From assembly GCA_900759015.1 (NCBI GenBank), contig CAAEUE010000003.1, forward strand, positions 8,152 to 72,151: a DNA stretch of 64,000 bases, written 5' to 3'. Shown here piece by piece: positions 25,820 to 34,626 of the stretch (position 1 is its first letter; the number at the start of each line of letters is the position of its first letter). The DNA is from Clostridia bacterium (GTDB lineage: Bacteria > Bacillota > Clostridia > TANB77 > CAG-508). Below the pieces are notes generated by a model. The model was given only the letters and a program-made list of their open reading frames with translations, was not told the origin of the DNA and searched no databases. Position numbers and translations under genes: made by a program.

Positions 25820-26737
25820 ATGATACCAGCTAGGTTAAGGAAGGGTGATACATTAGGAATTATTGCACCTTCAGATAGTGTCACAGAGAAAAATTTAGAA
25901 GAGTTTAACAATTCCATTTTATTGATGGAAGCTTCTGGATATAAATTAAAGATAGGAAAAAATGTTTTCGCAAATCCAACAGGATATGGCGCAACAGCAG
26001 AGCAAAAAGCAGAAGATTTAAATAAAATGTTTGCAGCTGATGAAGTGAAAATGGTTTGGTGTGCAAAAGGTGGATTTAATTCTAACTCTATTTTTGATTT
26101 AATTGATTATGAATTAATCAAAACAAATCCTAAAATATTATGTGGATATAGTGATACTACAGCTATAGCAAATATAATATATGAAAAAACAGGATTAGTT
26201 ACATTTTCTGGTCAGACTTTTAAAGGACTTTCAGCTTGTGAAACAGAATATTGCTATAAAGAAATTATAAAAAGATTTCAAGATGGAAGTTTAGAATTAG
26301 GAACAAAAGATGATGAATATAGAGTAATTAATCAAGGACAAGCAGAAGGAATTATGATTGGTGGAAACTTAAATATTATGTCTAATTTAATAACAGGAAA
26401 ATATAATGTAGATGTTACTGATAAAATTTTATTTTTAGAAGAATTTTGGTTAGAATCTCCACCTGAAGCAGTAAGTTCATATTTTTATAGGATGAAACAA
26501 AATGATGTATTTAGCAAAATTAAAGGAATTTGGCTTGGTGGATATAAACACGAATCTGGAATAACACTTGCACAAGTTTTAAAAGATACAATAGGAAATG
26601 AATATGATTTCCCAATAATTCAATCAGATAATTTTGGGCATATAGATCCAAAGACAGTTATACCAATTGGTGCTAGAGTAAGAATAGATACAGATGATAA
26701 AGTAAAAATAAAATTATTAGAAGAGTGTGTAAAATAG
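25820..26737 (+). CDS. LD-carboxypeptidase (peptidase S66 family)
   Basis: 305 residues. The ATG at 25820 follows AGAAGGGAG; the longer frame from 25778 has no site and crosses the repeat border. The S66 fold is seen in LRKGDTLGIIAPSDSV, VWCAKGGFNS and the nucleophile motif CGYSDTTA. The later Glu and His of the triad fit LFLEEFW and NFGHIDPK. Such enzymes cut the tetrapeptide stem of recycled murein or, like MccF, hydrolyse microcin C-type acyl-adenylates. LdcA-like recycling is the simpler guess. It is followed by the UDG gene. Confidence 0.85.
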   Translation: MIPARLRKGDTLGIIAPSDSVTEKNLEEFNNSILLMEASGYKLKIGKNVFANPTGYGATAEQKAEDLNKMFAADEVKMVWCAKGGFNSNSIFDLIDYELIKTNPKILCGYSDTTAIANIIYEKTGLVTFSGQTFKGLSACETEYCYKEIIKRFQDGSLELGTKDDEYRVINQGQAEGIMIGGNLNIMSNLITGKYNVDVTDKILFLEEFWLESPPEAVSSYFYRMKQNDVFSKIKGIWLGGYKHESGITLAQVLKDTIGNEYDFPIIQSDNFGHIDPKTVIPIGARVRIDTDDKVKIKLLEECVK

Positions 26738-26755
26738 TTTAAAGAGGTGTAAGAA

Positions 26756-27322
26756 TTGTACGACAATTGGGAGGATTTAGAAAAATCAATAATAGGTTGC
26801 CAAAAATGTAAATTATGTACTAATAGGACTAATATAGTATTTGCAGATGGAAATAAAAATGCAAATGTAATGCTTATAGGTGAAGGCCCTGGAGCAGACG
26901 AAGATAGGCAAGGGGTACCTTTTGTGGGTAGAGCAGGTCAATTAATGAATAAAGCATTTGAAGGGTTAGGGATAGACAGAAAAAAATTATATATAGCTAA
27001 TATAGTAAAATGTAGACCACCAAACAATAGAGTTCCAGAAGAAGATGAAGCTAGGGCATGTTTAGATTATTTAAGGAATCAAGTAATATTAGTAAAACCA
27101 CAAATAATAGTGCTTATGGGAAGTACAGCACTTCAAAATATATTAGGAAAAGAATATAAAATTACAGCAAGCAGAGGACATTGGATAGAAAAAAAAGGAA
27201 TTATGTATATGCCAACATGGCACCCAGCAGCACTTTTAAGAGATGAAAACAAAAAGATAGACTTTTGGCGTGATTTCAAAAAAGTAATTGCAATGTGTGA
27301 AGAACTAAAAATAGGAATTTAG
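26756..27322 (+). CDS. Uracil-DNA glycosylase, family 4 (iron-sulfur type)
   Basis: 188 residues from a TTG start after AAAGAGGTG. Family 4 features are all visible: Cys15 and Cys18 in CQKCKLC and two later Cys (VKCRPP and ARACLDYL) for a [4Fe-4S] cluster, the GEGPGADEDRQGVPFVGRAG active site, and MPTWHPAALLR near the end. The enzyme removes uracil from DNA to start base excision repair. It lies 18 bases after the LD-carboxypeptidase gene and is probably co-transcribed. Confidence 0.92.
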   Translation: MYDNWEDLEKSIIGCQKCKLCTNRTNIVFADGNKNANVMLIGEGPGADEDRQGVPFVGRAGQLMNKAFEGLGIDRKKLYIANIVKCRPPNNRVPEEDEARACLDYLRNQVILVKPQIIVLMGSTALQNILGKEYKITASRGHWIEKKGIMYMPTWHPAALLRDENKKIDFWRDFKKVIAMCEELKIGI

Positions 27323-27329
27323 GAATAGG

Positions 27330-27357
27330 AGGGATTTAGAGACGTTCCTAAAATCCA
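27330..27357 (+). repeat. REP-like palindrome, forward copy, diverged
   Basis: AGGGATTTAGAGACGTTCCT followed by AAAATCC; one arm has a mismatch. It separates the UDG and NUDIX genes. Confidence 0.65.
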
Positions 27358-27418
27358 TATAATGATGATTAATGTTTTCATGAAAATATATGAAGCAAAA
27401 CAAATATTGGAGGCTAAA

Positions 27419-27967
27419 ATGGAAAAATATTTTAAAGATATGGACTATGAAAAAATAAGTGAAGAAGAAGCTTTTAATGGAAGAAGAGTAAAAGTAAAAA
27501 TAGAAAAATATTATAATAAAAGAGATAATAAAGAAGTATATCGTGAACACATAAAAGCAGGAAATGGTGCTGTTATAATGCCTTTTTTAGATGATAATAC
27601 ATTAATAATGATAGAAGAAATAAGAACACCAATTGGAAAAAGTATATTGGCATTTCCTGCTGGACTAATAGAAAAGGGAGAAGATCCAGCAACAGCAGCC
27701 AAAAGAGAATTAGAAGAAGAAACTGGATACAGAGCAGGAGAAATTGAACAAATAATATATGAATATCCAGCAGTAGGATATTCTGATGAAAAAGTATATA
27801 TTTTTAAAGCAAAAAATTTAACAAAAACACAGAGACATTTAGATCCTACAGAAGATATTAAAGTACATAAAATATCTGTAGATGAACTAAAAGAATTATA
27901 TAGAAATGGAGAAATACATTCTTCAGCAGAACTTATAGCGATATTAAGTTATTTTTCGAAAATATAA
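27419..27967 (+). CDS. NUDIX hydrolase, ADP-ribose pyrophosphatase type
   Basis: 182 residues. The ATG at 27419 is set by TTGGAGG. The NUDIX box runs GLIEKGEDPATAAKRELEEE then TGY, with the Glu residues that bind metal. The upstream FPAG and the downstream YEYPAVGYSDEKVYIF fit ADP-ribose pyrophosphatases, which hydrolyse ADP-ribose to AMP and ribose-5-phosphate. It stands between two REP-like sites. Confidence 0.88.
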   Translation: MEKYFKDMDYEKISEEEAFNGRRVKVKIEKYYNKRDNKEVYREHIKAGNGAVIMPFLDDNTLIMIEEIRTPIGKSILAFPAGLIEKGEDPATAAKRELEEETGYRAGEIEQIIYEYPAVGYSDEKVYIFKAKNLTKTQRHLDPTEDIKVHKISVDELKELYRNGEIHSSAELIAILSYFSKI

Positions 27968-27998
27968 TTTGGAAAGAGAATATATTAAAATACAAAAT

Positions 27999-28105
27999 AG
28001 GGATTTAAAGAACGTCCCCAAATCCCGAGAAAGCCAAAATCCAAAGGAAGGCCCAAAGCCAAAGAAAGGCTTGAACCCCGAGAAAGGACAAAGAATCCCG
28101 ATAGG
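27999..28105 (+). repeat. REP-like palindrome (reverse copy) followed by a decayed repeat array
   Basis: A reverse copy with GGGATTTAAAGAACGTCCCC and AAATCCC (28000-28026) is followed by about 80 bases of related GAAAGGC, AAAATCC and CCCGAGAAAGG units. It looks like an old tandem array and reaches to the ribosome site of the next gene. Confidence 0.65.
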
Positions 28106-28113
28106 AGGAAAAA

Positions 28114-29367
28114 GTGGAAAATATAATAGATGAAGCAAATAGATGTTTAAATTGTAAAGTTAAACCATGTCAAAAAGCATGCCCATTAGGAAATGATATT
28201 CCAAGTTTTATAAAGCAAGTAAAAGAAAATAATTTAGAAGAAGCTTTTAAAATTTTAACTAAAACTACAGTTTTAGGTGCAATATGTGGAAGAGTGTGTC
28301 CTCATTTTAAACAATGTATGGGTAGCTGTGTAAGAGGAATTAAGTCTGAGCCAATTAATATTGGAAATTTAGAAACTTATGTTTTTGATAATGCTTTACA
28401 AGAAAACTATATAATAGAAACAACTAATAAACTAGAAGGAAAGAAAGTTGCAGTAATTGGTGGAGGTCCTTCTGGACTTACATGTGCAGCATTTTTAAGT
28501 ATAAATGGTGCTAAAGTTACAATTTATGAAAAACAACCAAAACTTGGCGGAATTACAAGATATGGTATTCCAGATTTTAGATTACCAAGAGAAGTTATAG
28601 ATAAAACAGTAGAGAAAATATTAAGTTTAGGAATAGAAGCAAAATGTAATCAAACTTTAGGGAAAGATTATGAATTAGTAGATATAGAAAAGCAATATGA
28701 TGCTGTATATTTAAGTTTTGGAGCAAATGTATCATCAAAAATGAATATACCAGGTGAAGATTTAGATGGCGTATATGGAGGAAATGAATTATTAGAAACA
28801 GGAATTCATCCAGATTATACAGGTAAATCTGTTGCTGTAAGTGGTGGTGGAAATGTGGCAATGGATGCTGCAAGGACTATAAAAAGATTAGGTGCTAAAA
28901 ATGTATATGTAATATATAGAAGAGCAAGAGAACAAATGCCAGCAGAAGATTACGAAGTAGAAGAAGCAATGAAAGAGGGAGTAGAGTTTTTATTTCAAAA
29001 TAATATTGTTAAAATAATAGGAAATAAAAAAGTAGAAAAATTAGAATGTATAAAAACAGAGCTTGTACAAAAAGAAGGAGAAAAAAGATTAGTTCCTGTG
29101 AATATTGAAGGTTCTAACTATACATTAGATATGGATTATATTGTAATGGCTGTTGGTTCTAAAGCAAATAAGGAAGTTGTAGAAAAAACAGGATTAGAAA
29201 CAACTGAATATGGAAATATAAAGGTAGATGAAAAATATATGACATCTAGAAAAGGAGTTTTTGCTGGAGGAGATTTAATAGGAACTAAAGCAACTGTTGC
29301 TTGGGCTGCACGTTCTGGAAGAAATGCTTCAGAGGAAATACAAAAATATTTATTAGGAGAAGAATAA
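28114..29367 (+). CDS. GltD-like NAD(P)-dependent iron-sulfur oxidoreductase
   Basis: 417 residues from a GTG start after TAGGAGG. The N-terminus carries iron-sulfur cysteine motifs CLNCKVKPCQKACP and CGRVCPHFKQCMGSC. FAD binding follows at VAVIGGGPSGLTCAAFL and NAD(P) binding at VAVSGGGNVAMDAAR; the end has GVFAGGDLIGTKATVAWA. It matches the small subunit of glutamate synthase and its stand-alone relatives, such as NfnB-like and SudA-like proteins. No glutamate synthase large subunit is adjacent, so the electron partner is open. The GNAT gene overlaps its stop by one base. Confidence 0.85.
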   Translation: MENIIDEANRCLNCKVKPCQKACPLGNDIPSFIKQVKENNLEEAFKILTKTTVLGAICGRVCPHFKQCMGSCVRGIKSEPINIGNLETYVFDNALQENYIIETTNKLEGKKVAVIGGGPSGLTCAAFLSINGAKVTIYEKQPKLGGITRYGIPDFRLPREVIDKTVEKILSLGIEAKCNQTLGKDYELVDIEKQYDAVYLSFGANVSSKMNIPGEDLDGVYGGNELLETGIHPDYTGKSVAVSGGGNVAMDAARTIKRLGAKNVYVIYRRAREQMPAEDYEVEEAMKEGVEFLFQNNIVKIIGNKKVEKLECIKTELVQKEGEKRLVPVNIEGSNYTLDMDYIVMAVGSKANKEVVEKTGLETTEYGNIKVDEKYMTSRKGVFAGGDLIGTKATVAWAARSGRNASEEIQKYLLGEE

Positions 29368-29822
29368 TGGAAATTAGAAGAATAAAAAAAGAGGATATTC
29401 CAGAACTATTAAGCTTAAGAATAGAACAACAAAAAGAATATCACGAATGTTTAAATGAAGAAGAAAAACATATAATAGAATATACTAAGGACTACATAAA
29501 TGAAAATTTAGATAAAGATTTGTTTATGTTTGGAGTTTTTGAAAATAATGAAATGGTTGCAATATGTGGATATAATGTGTGGAATGGTTTCCCATCACTT
29601 ACTAATCATTCTGGAAAAATTGCATATCTGTGTAGTGCCTATACAAAGCAAGAGTATAGAGGACAAGGTATTATGAAAGAACTATTAAATAAAAGCATTA
29701 ATGCAATAAAAGAAGAAGGAATAACTAGAATAAAACTTAATTCAAGTAAAGAAAATGCAATTAGAATTTATTCAAGACTTGGATTTATAAAAGATGAAAC
29801 AGCAATGATACTTGATTTATAA
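29367..29822 (+). CDS. GNAT-family N-acetyltransferase
   Basis: 151 residues; its ATG overlaps the preceding stop (TAATG), so translation is coupled. The fold signature is present: IRRIKKEDIPELLSLR at the start, the acetyl-CoA loop EYRGQGIMKELL near 110, and NAIRIYSRLGFIKDE at the end. The substrate cannot be told from the sequence. Confidence 0.88.
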   Translation: MEIRRIKKEDIPELLSLRIEQQKEYHECLNEEEKHIIEYTKDYINENLDKDLFMFGVFENNEMVAICGYNVWNGFPSLTNHSGKIAYLCSAYTKQEYRGQGIMKELLNKSINAIKEEGITRIKLNSSKENAIRIYSRLGFIKDETAMILDL

Positions 29823-29900
29823 ATAAAGAGTTATAAATATATTTATTAAATAATGGAAATTGTAATTTAGTATTTGGGGGATATTAAAACGTTATATAAT

Positions 29901-29983
29901 TTGTATTAACATAAGATTTATGATATAATATTAATTGTAACAAGCAGTAGATTCACCCATTAAATGGGAGAAAGGGCACAATA
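29901..29983 (+). promoter_or_regulatory. Promoter and leader of small-gene cassette A
   Basis: TTGTAT (29901-29906) and TATAAT (29924-29929) have a 17-base spacer. The leader starts with GTAACAAGCAGTAGATTCA (29937-29955), then a CCCAT/ATGGG hairpin and AGAAAGGG ribosome site. The same leader recurs at 30335-30376. Confidence 0.75.
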
Positions 29984-30217
29984 ATGAAATTAAGCCTTAA
30001 AAATCCGTCAGATTACGGACGGTATTACATGCAGGACATAGCAGCAAGCTATGGACTGGAATGTGTCGAAGAAGCAGATAGTATTTCCATTTTTTCTTCT
30101 GACAGTGGTCTTCTCGAAGCATTAAGCTATGAAATTGAAATGGAAGTTGGAACCGGAGAATTTGAAGACCGGTTGGAAAAATACTATGATGACGATGACG
30201 ACGATGATGAATGGTAA
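29984..30217 (+). CDS. Small protein of cassette A, unknown
   Basis: 77 residues beginning MKLSLKNPSDYGRYY. The middle has the pattern YYMQDIAASYGLECVEEAD, then ISIFSSDSGLLEALSYEIE, and the end is an Asp run (DDDDDDDEW). The nearby gene of cassette B encodes a protein with the same layout, suggesting paralogy. Codons are richer in G and C (ACGG, GCAGGAC, CTGG) than in surrounding genes, a sign of transfer. It has its own promoter and a perfect terminator. No family is recognised. Confidence 0.65.
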   Translation: MKLSLKNPSDYGRYYMQDIAASYGLECVEEADSISIFSSDSGLLEALSYEIEMEVGTGEFEDRLEKYYDDDDDDDEW

Positions 30218-30226
30218 ATGCCATGT

Positions 30227-30258
30227 CCAAAAACAACTCCATACGGAGTTGTTTTTGG
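30227..30258 (+). terminator. Terminator of cassette A
   Basis: CCAAAAACAACTCC pairs exactly with GGAGTTGTTTTTGG around ATAC. Confidence 0.85.
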
Positions 30259-30299
30259 ATTATATAAAGCATTTGGGTATAGAACAATATTTATTCATG

Positions 30300-30376
30300 T
30301 TGACATAATGAAAAGATATGATATAATATTTACCGTAACAAGCAGTAGATTCAGCCGAAAGGCAGAAAGGGACACT
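30300..30376 (+). promoter_or_regulatory. Promoter and leader of small-gene cassette B
   Basis: TTGACA (30300-30305), 16-base spacer, TATAAT (30322-30327). The leader GTAACAAGCAGTAGATTCA (30335-30353) is identical to that of cassette A, then a GCC/GGC mini-hairpin and AGAAAGGG. Confidence 0.8.
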
Positions 30377-30580
30377 ATGAAACTCATAGTAACAATAGTC
30401 TCAGGCGAAGCAGTGAGCTACCTGCACGAGGTTGCAACAAAAGAGGGATTAGCTATTTATAAAAATGGTAGCGATATCACTCTTACAGGGGAAGACGAAC
30501 ATACCCTAGAAACCTTGGAGGAGGAGATTAGGGCAAAACTTTGCGAAGGTCTGGATTATGATATCATCTACTTTGAGTAG
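30377..30580 (+). CDS. Small protein of cassette B, unknown
   Basis: 67 residues beginning MKLIVTIVSGEAVSYLHEVA. The ATG at 30377 is chosen because it follows the AGAAAGGG site in the shared leader; the open frame further upstream would run through the promoter. It parallels the cassette A protein: a Y-x-x-(D/E)-(I/V)-A helix, a GL turn, an (S/D)-I strand and LE-x-L-x-x-EI. Codon use is again richer in G and C than local genes. No family is recognised; remote homology between the two is inferred by eye only. Confidence 0.65.
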   Translation: MKLIVTIVSGEAVSYLHEVATKEGLAIYKNGSDITLTGEDEHTLETLEEEIRAKLCEGLDYDIIYFE

Positions 30581-30590
30581 ATGACATAAA

Positions 30591-30628
30591 CAGAGAAGCA
30601 ACTCGCACGAGTTGCTTTTCTGTTTTTT
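30591..30628 (+). terminator. Terminator of cassette B
   Basis: GAAGCAACTCG pairs with CGAGTTGCTTTT around a short loop, followed by a T run. Confidence 0.85.
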
Positions 30629-30712
30629 ATATACATGTACTTAAATATGTTTACTTTTTCCATTTTTTGATATATAATGCTTGCAAATGCAAAGAATGAA
30701 GGGATGAAGGTT

Positions 30713-33130
30713 ATGTACAATTTTAAAGAGGTAGAGAAAAAATGGCAAGATAAATGGTATGCAGAAGGTACCTTTAATGCAAAAGATGATTATTCAAAAG
30801 AAAAATGGTATGGTTTAATAGAATTCCCATATCCATCAGGACAAGGTTTACATGTTGGACATCCAAGAAGCTATACAGCACTTGATATAATAGCAAGAAA
30901 AAGAAGAATGCAAGGATATAATGTATTATTCCCAATTGGATTTGATGCATTTGGTCTTCCAGCAGAAAACTATGCAATAAAAAATCATGTTCATCCTAAA
31001 ATAACAACAGAAAAGAATATAAATCATTTTAGAGAACAATTAAAATCTATTGGTTTCTCTTTTGACTGGTCAAGAGAAGTAAACACAACAGATCCTAATT
31101 ATTATAAATGGACACAATGGATTTTTATTCAATTATATAAACATGGACTAGCATATAAAGCAACTATGCCAATCAATTTCTGTACAGGTTGTAAAGTAGG
31201 TCTAGCAAATGAGGAAGTTGTAAATGGTGTTTGTGAAAGATGTGGAAGTCCAGTTGTTCAAAAAGAAAAGAGTCAATGGATGCTAAGAATTACAAAATAT
31301 GCACAAAGACTAATAGATGATTTAGATGATGTAAATTTCTTAGATAAAATTAAAGCACAACAAATAAATTGGATAGGAAGAAGTGAAGGAGCAGAGGTTA
31401 ATTTTAAAATAAGCGGAACAGATGATAATCTTCTTATTTACACAACTAGACCAGATACAATATTTGGTGCAACATATATGGTTGTAGCTCCAGAACATAA
31501 ATTAATAGAAAAATATAAAGATAGAATTACAAATCTTGATGAAGTAGAAGAATATAAGAGAAAAGCAGCTTTAAAATCTGATTTTGAAAGAGCAGAATTA
31601 AATAAAGAAAAAACAGGTGTAGAGATAAAAGGAATAAAAGCTGTAAATCCATTAACAAATGAAGAAATACCAATTTGGATTTCTGACTATGTATTAATAA
31701 CATATGGAACAGGTGCTATTATGGCTGTTCCAGCACATGATACAAGAGATTTTGAATTTGCTAAAAAGTTTAATTTACCAATTAAACAAGTTATAAAAGA
31801 TAAAAATGCAACAAGCGAATCTAAAGAGTTAGAAGAGGCTTTTACAGATGTTAACAATGGAATTGCAATAAATTCAGATTTCTTAAATGGATTAGAATCT
31901 AAAGATGCTATAAACAAAGCAATAGAATATATAGAAGAACACAAATTAGGAGAAAGAAAAGTAAATTACAAACTTCGTGATTGGGTATTTTCTAGACAAC
32001 GTTATTGGGGAGAACCAATACCAATGGTATATTGCGAAAAATGCGGTTGGGTTCCAATTCCAGAAGAAGAATTACCATTAAAATTACCAGATGTTGAAGA
32101 TTATGAACCAGGAGAAAATGGGGAATCTCCACTTGCAAAACATGAAGAATGGATTAATACTACATGTCCACATTGTGGTGGAAAAGCAAGAAGAGAAACA
32201 GATACAATGCCACAATGGGCTGGTTCATCTTGGTATTATTTAAGATACATGGATCCACATAATGATAAGGCTCTAGCTTCAAAAGAAGCATTGGAATATT
32301 GGTCACCAGTAGATTGGTATAATGGTGGTATGGAACATACTACATTACATTTACTATATTCAAGATTTTGGCATAAATTCTTATATGATATTGGTGTAGT
32401 ACCAACTAAAGAACCATATGCAAAACGTACATCTCATGGAATGATACTAGGAAGCAATGGTGAAAAGATGTCTAAATCAAAAGGAAATGTAATAAATCCA
32501 GACGAAATAGTAGATGAATTTGGAGCAGACGCATTCAGAGTTTATGAAATGTTTATGGGACCTTTTGATCAAACAGCACCATGGTCTATGGAAAGTATTA
32601 GAGGATGTATGAAGTTCTTAGATAGAGTATGGAATATGCAAGACTTCTTGATAGATGGAGAAGAATATTCAGAAAAATTTGAAAAGATGATGCATAAAGC
32701 AATAAAGAAGATTTCATCAGATATAGAAGAAATGAAATTTAATACATCTGTTGCTACATTTATGACAATGGTAAATGAATTCTATAAAGAAAAACAAATT
32801 AATAAAGCTGAATTTGCAACATTTTTACAATTATTAAATCCATTTGCACCACATATGACAGAAGAATTATATCAAAAAATAGGTGGTAAAGAAGAGTTAG
32901 CATATAAAGCATGGCCAACATATGATGAGGCTAAAACTATAGAAGATGAAATAGAAATTCCTGTACAAATAAAAGGAAAAGTTAGAGCTACAATTACTAT
33001 TAAAAAAGACGAAGATGAAGAAGTAGTAAAACAAAAAGCTAAAGAGGCAGTAGCAAGTCAAATAGAAGGAAAGAAAATAATAAAAGAAATATATGTTAAA
33101 AATAAAATATATAATATAGTAATTGGTTAA
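30713..33130 (+). CDS. leuS: Leucyl-tRNA synthetase
   Basis: 805 residues. HVGH (HIGH motif) lies at 47-50 and KMSKS at 585-589. A zinc-like CTGCK...CERCG pair and the CP1 editing domain (TTRPDTIFGATYMV) are in place. The start at 30713 has AAGGG nine bases upstream; alternatives further up are less well spaced. A promoter, TTTACT at 30650 with TATAAT at 30673 (17-base spacer), precedes it, and no T-box leader is seen. The enzyme charges tRNA-Leu. A clear terminator follows. Confidence 0.97.
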   Translation: MYNFKEVEKKWQDKWYAEGTFNAKDDYSKEKWYGLIEFPYPSGQGLHVGHPRSYTALDIIARKRRMQGYNVLFPIGFDAFGLPAENYAIKNHVHPKITTEKNINHFREQLKSIGFSFDWSREVNTTDPNYYKWTQWIFIQLYKHGLAYKATMPINFCTGCKVGLANEEVVNGVCERCGSPVVQKEKSQWMLRITKYAQRLIDDLDDVNFLDKIKAQQINWIGRSEGAEVNFKISGTDDNLLIYTTRPDTIFGATYMVVAPEHKLIEKYKDRITNLDEVEEYKRKAALKSDFERAELNKEKTGVEIKGIKAVNPLTNEEIPIWISDYVLITYGTGAIMAVPAHDTRDFEFAKKFNLPIKQVIKDKNATSESKELEEAFTDVNNGIAINSDFLNGLESKDAINKAIEYIEEHKLGERKVNYKLRDWVFSRQRYWGEPIPMVYCEKCGWVPIPEEELPLKLPDVEDYEPGENGESPLAKHEEWINTTCPHCGGKARRETDTMPQWAGSSWYYLRYMDPHNDKALASKEALEYWSPVDWYNGGMEHTTLHLLYSRFWHKFLYDIGVVPTKEPYAKRTSHGMILGSNGEKMSKSKGNVINPDEIVDEFGADAFRVYEMFMGPFDQTAPWSMESIRGCMKFLDRVWNMQDFLIDGEEYSEKFEKMMHKAIKKISSDIEEMKFNTSVATFMTMVNEFYKEKQINKAEFATFLQLLNPFAPHMTEELYQKIGGKEELAYKAWPTYDEAKTIEDEIEIPVQIKGKVRATITIKKDEDEEVVKQKAKEAVASQIEGKKIIKEIYVKNKIYNIVIG

Positions 33131-33135
33131 AGAAG

Positions 33136-33178
33136 AACATTACAGTTATGTTTTGTAACATGGCTGTAATGTTTTTTT
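33136..33178 (+). terminator. Rho-independent terminator of leuS
   Basis: AACATTACAG pairs with CTGTAATGTT, with an inner TGTT/AACA match, followed by a T run. Confidence 0.85.
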
Positions 33179-33253
33179 AACAATAATGTTATAGAACTTT
33201 TGGGCTAATGTAGTATAATATAATTATCTATAGGTATACCAAGGAGAATAAAT

Positions 33254-34378
33254 ATGGGGATTGAATCAAATTTAAGAAAAGAAGGAATCAAAGTTACAGA
33301 AGAACTTGATAAAATAAAAGTTAATACTATTGCAAAGAATGTTGCTCAAAAGATTGTGGCTGCATTCCCTGAACTTGACTTTAAACTAGGTGAAGTATTT
33401 ATAAAACTTTCTCAATTGAAGATGTATTATGCAGAAGTGCCAAAGGGGTTTTCAGAAGCTAATTACTTTTACAAAAACACTTCAATTTATTTTAACCAAG
33501 AAGTCCCTATAGATAAAATAGAAAATTATGCTGTTCATGAATGTATTCATTACTTACAAGAAAGAAAAGATAAAGCAGGATTTTTATTAAGGCTAGGCTT
33601 ATGTGACTTAACACAATATAAAGTTCATGGTTTAGCACTAAATGAAGCAGCAGTACAGTATGCAACTGCTAAAGCAACAAAAGAACCAAAAGATAATGTG
33701 AAATATTATGGAATTTCTTTCGATACAATTAGTCCTACTTGCTATCCATTAATTTGTAATTTGATTGCACAAATGGCCTATGTAACGGGGGAAAAAATTC
33801 TTTTTGATAGTACCTTTAATAGCAATAATAATTTTAAAGAAGCTTTTATAAAGAAGACTTCTGAAGAAGCATTTTATACATTAGAAAAAAATTTTGATAA
33901 GATATTAAAGCTTGAAGAAGATTTATTAAAATTAAATAATAAAATGGAACTTTCAGATAATTTGAATTCAGGACTTAATAAAAAGAGACTTAAAATAAAG
34001 AATAATATTCAAAGTACATTTATGGAATCTCAAAATTTAATAATAACTTCTTACTTTGATACAGCTTTTGAGAAAATTACTAACTTAGAAGAAGTAGAAA
34101 ATTACAGAAGATCATTATACAATTACAAAGATTTAGTTGGATATGTTGATGGAATAGATACATTTAATGAATATTATATTAAAACTATGAATAAATTAGA
34201 GAATAAATATAATGAACTAGAAAGTGGAGCTATAGATAAAAATATAGAACAAGAGAAGGCTGGCTTACCAATTGAAAGAAAAAATAAATTTCAAGTAATA
34301 TGGCAAACAATAAAGAATTTCTTATTTAAATCAGGAGATGAATATAGAAAAGAAACTCAGCAGGAGATAAATAAATAA
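33254..34378 (+). CDS. Putative zinc metallopeptidase (HExxH) of unknown family
   Basis: 374 residues, cytoplasmic, with no signal peptide. His95-Glu96-Cys-Ile-His99 forms an HExxH motif, and Glu131 in LNEAAVQYA sits at a distance expected for the third ligand of a gluzincin-type site. The last 170 residues are helical and charged with no motif. I do not recognise a named family. A second protein with an HExxH motif lies at 36978-38951. It has AAGGAG ahead of the ATG and its own terminator. Peptidase activity is inferred only from the motif. Confidence 0.55.
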   Translation: MGIESNLRKEGIKVTEELDKIKVNTIAKNVAQKIVAAFPELDFKLGEVFIKLSQLKMYYAEVPKGFSEANYFYKNTSIYFNQEVPIDKIENYAVHECIHYLQERKDKAGFLLRLGLCDLTQYKVHGLALNEAAVQYATAKATKEPKDNVKYYGISFDTISPTCYPLICNLIAQMAYVTGEKILFDSTFNSNNNFKEAFIKKTSEEAFYTLEKNFDKILKLEEDLLKLNNKMELSDNLNSGLNKKRLKIKNNIQSTFMESQNLIITSYFDTAFEKITNLEEVENYRRSLYNYKDLVGYVDGIDTFNEYYIKTMNKLENKYNELESGAIDKNIEQEKAGLPIERKNKFQVIWQTIKNFLFKSGDEYRKETQQEINK

Positions 34379-34406
34379 AAAGATCTAAATTATTTAGGTC
34401 TTTTTA
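34379..34406 (+). terminator. Rho-independent terminator
   Basis: AGATCTAAA pairs with TTAGGTCT, followed by a T run, directly after the stop codon. Confidence 0.75.
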
Positions 34407-34415
34407 TTTTATGTA

Positions 34416-34444
34416 TTGACAATAATGGAAAAACATGTTATTAT
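34416..34444 (+). promoter_or_regulatory. Promoter of the infC-rpmI-rplT operon
   Basis: TTGACA (34416-34421) and TATTAT (34439-34444) with a 17-base spacer. Confidence 0.75.
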
Positions 34445-34449
34445 ATATG

Positions 34450-34580
34450 AGCGATTAAAGAAGAAGGTAACCACTTCCACCTTGTCTATAATAATAGAAA
34501 GGTAAATAATTAAATATAAATAAATATATTGTAATTATTTTAGTGGGTTAACTTGTGTCTTTAAGTTAATTCATTTTTTT
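34450..34580 (+). promoter_or_regulatory. infC leader with attenuator (L20-type leader candidate)
   Basis: About 130 bases of leader hold an AAGGT/ACCTT hairpin near 34472-34492 and end in a terminator: TTAACTT (34548-34554) pairs with AAGTTAA (34563-34569), followed by seven T. In Firmicutes this operon is controlled by ribosomal protein L20 binding a leader that ends in such an attenuator. The position and layout fit; the L20 site itself was not modelled. Confidence 0.6.
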
Positions 34581-34626
34581 ATTGTCTAAAATAAAATTAG
34601 ACGAAAATATATGGAGGTGTTTTAGA

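Noticed and set aside
30620..30712. T-box leader before leuS
   Set aside because: The gap between cassette B and leuS is too short and has no T-box core or Leu specifier hairpin.
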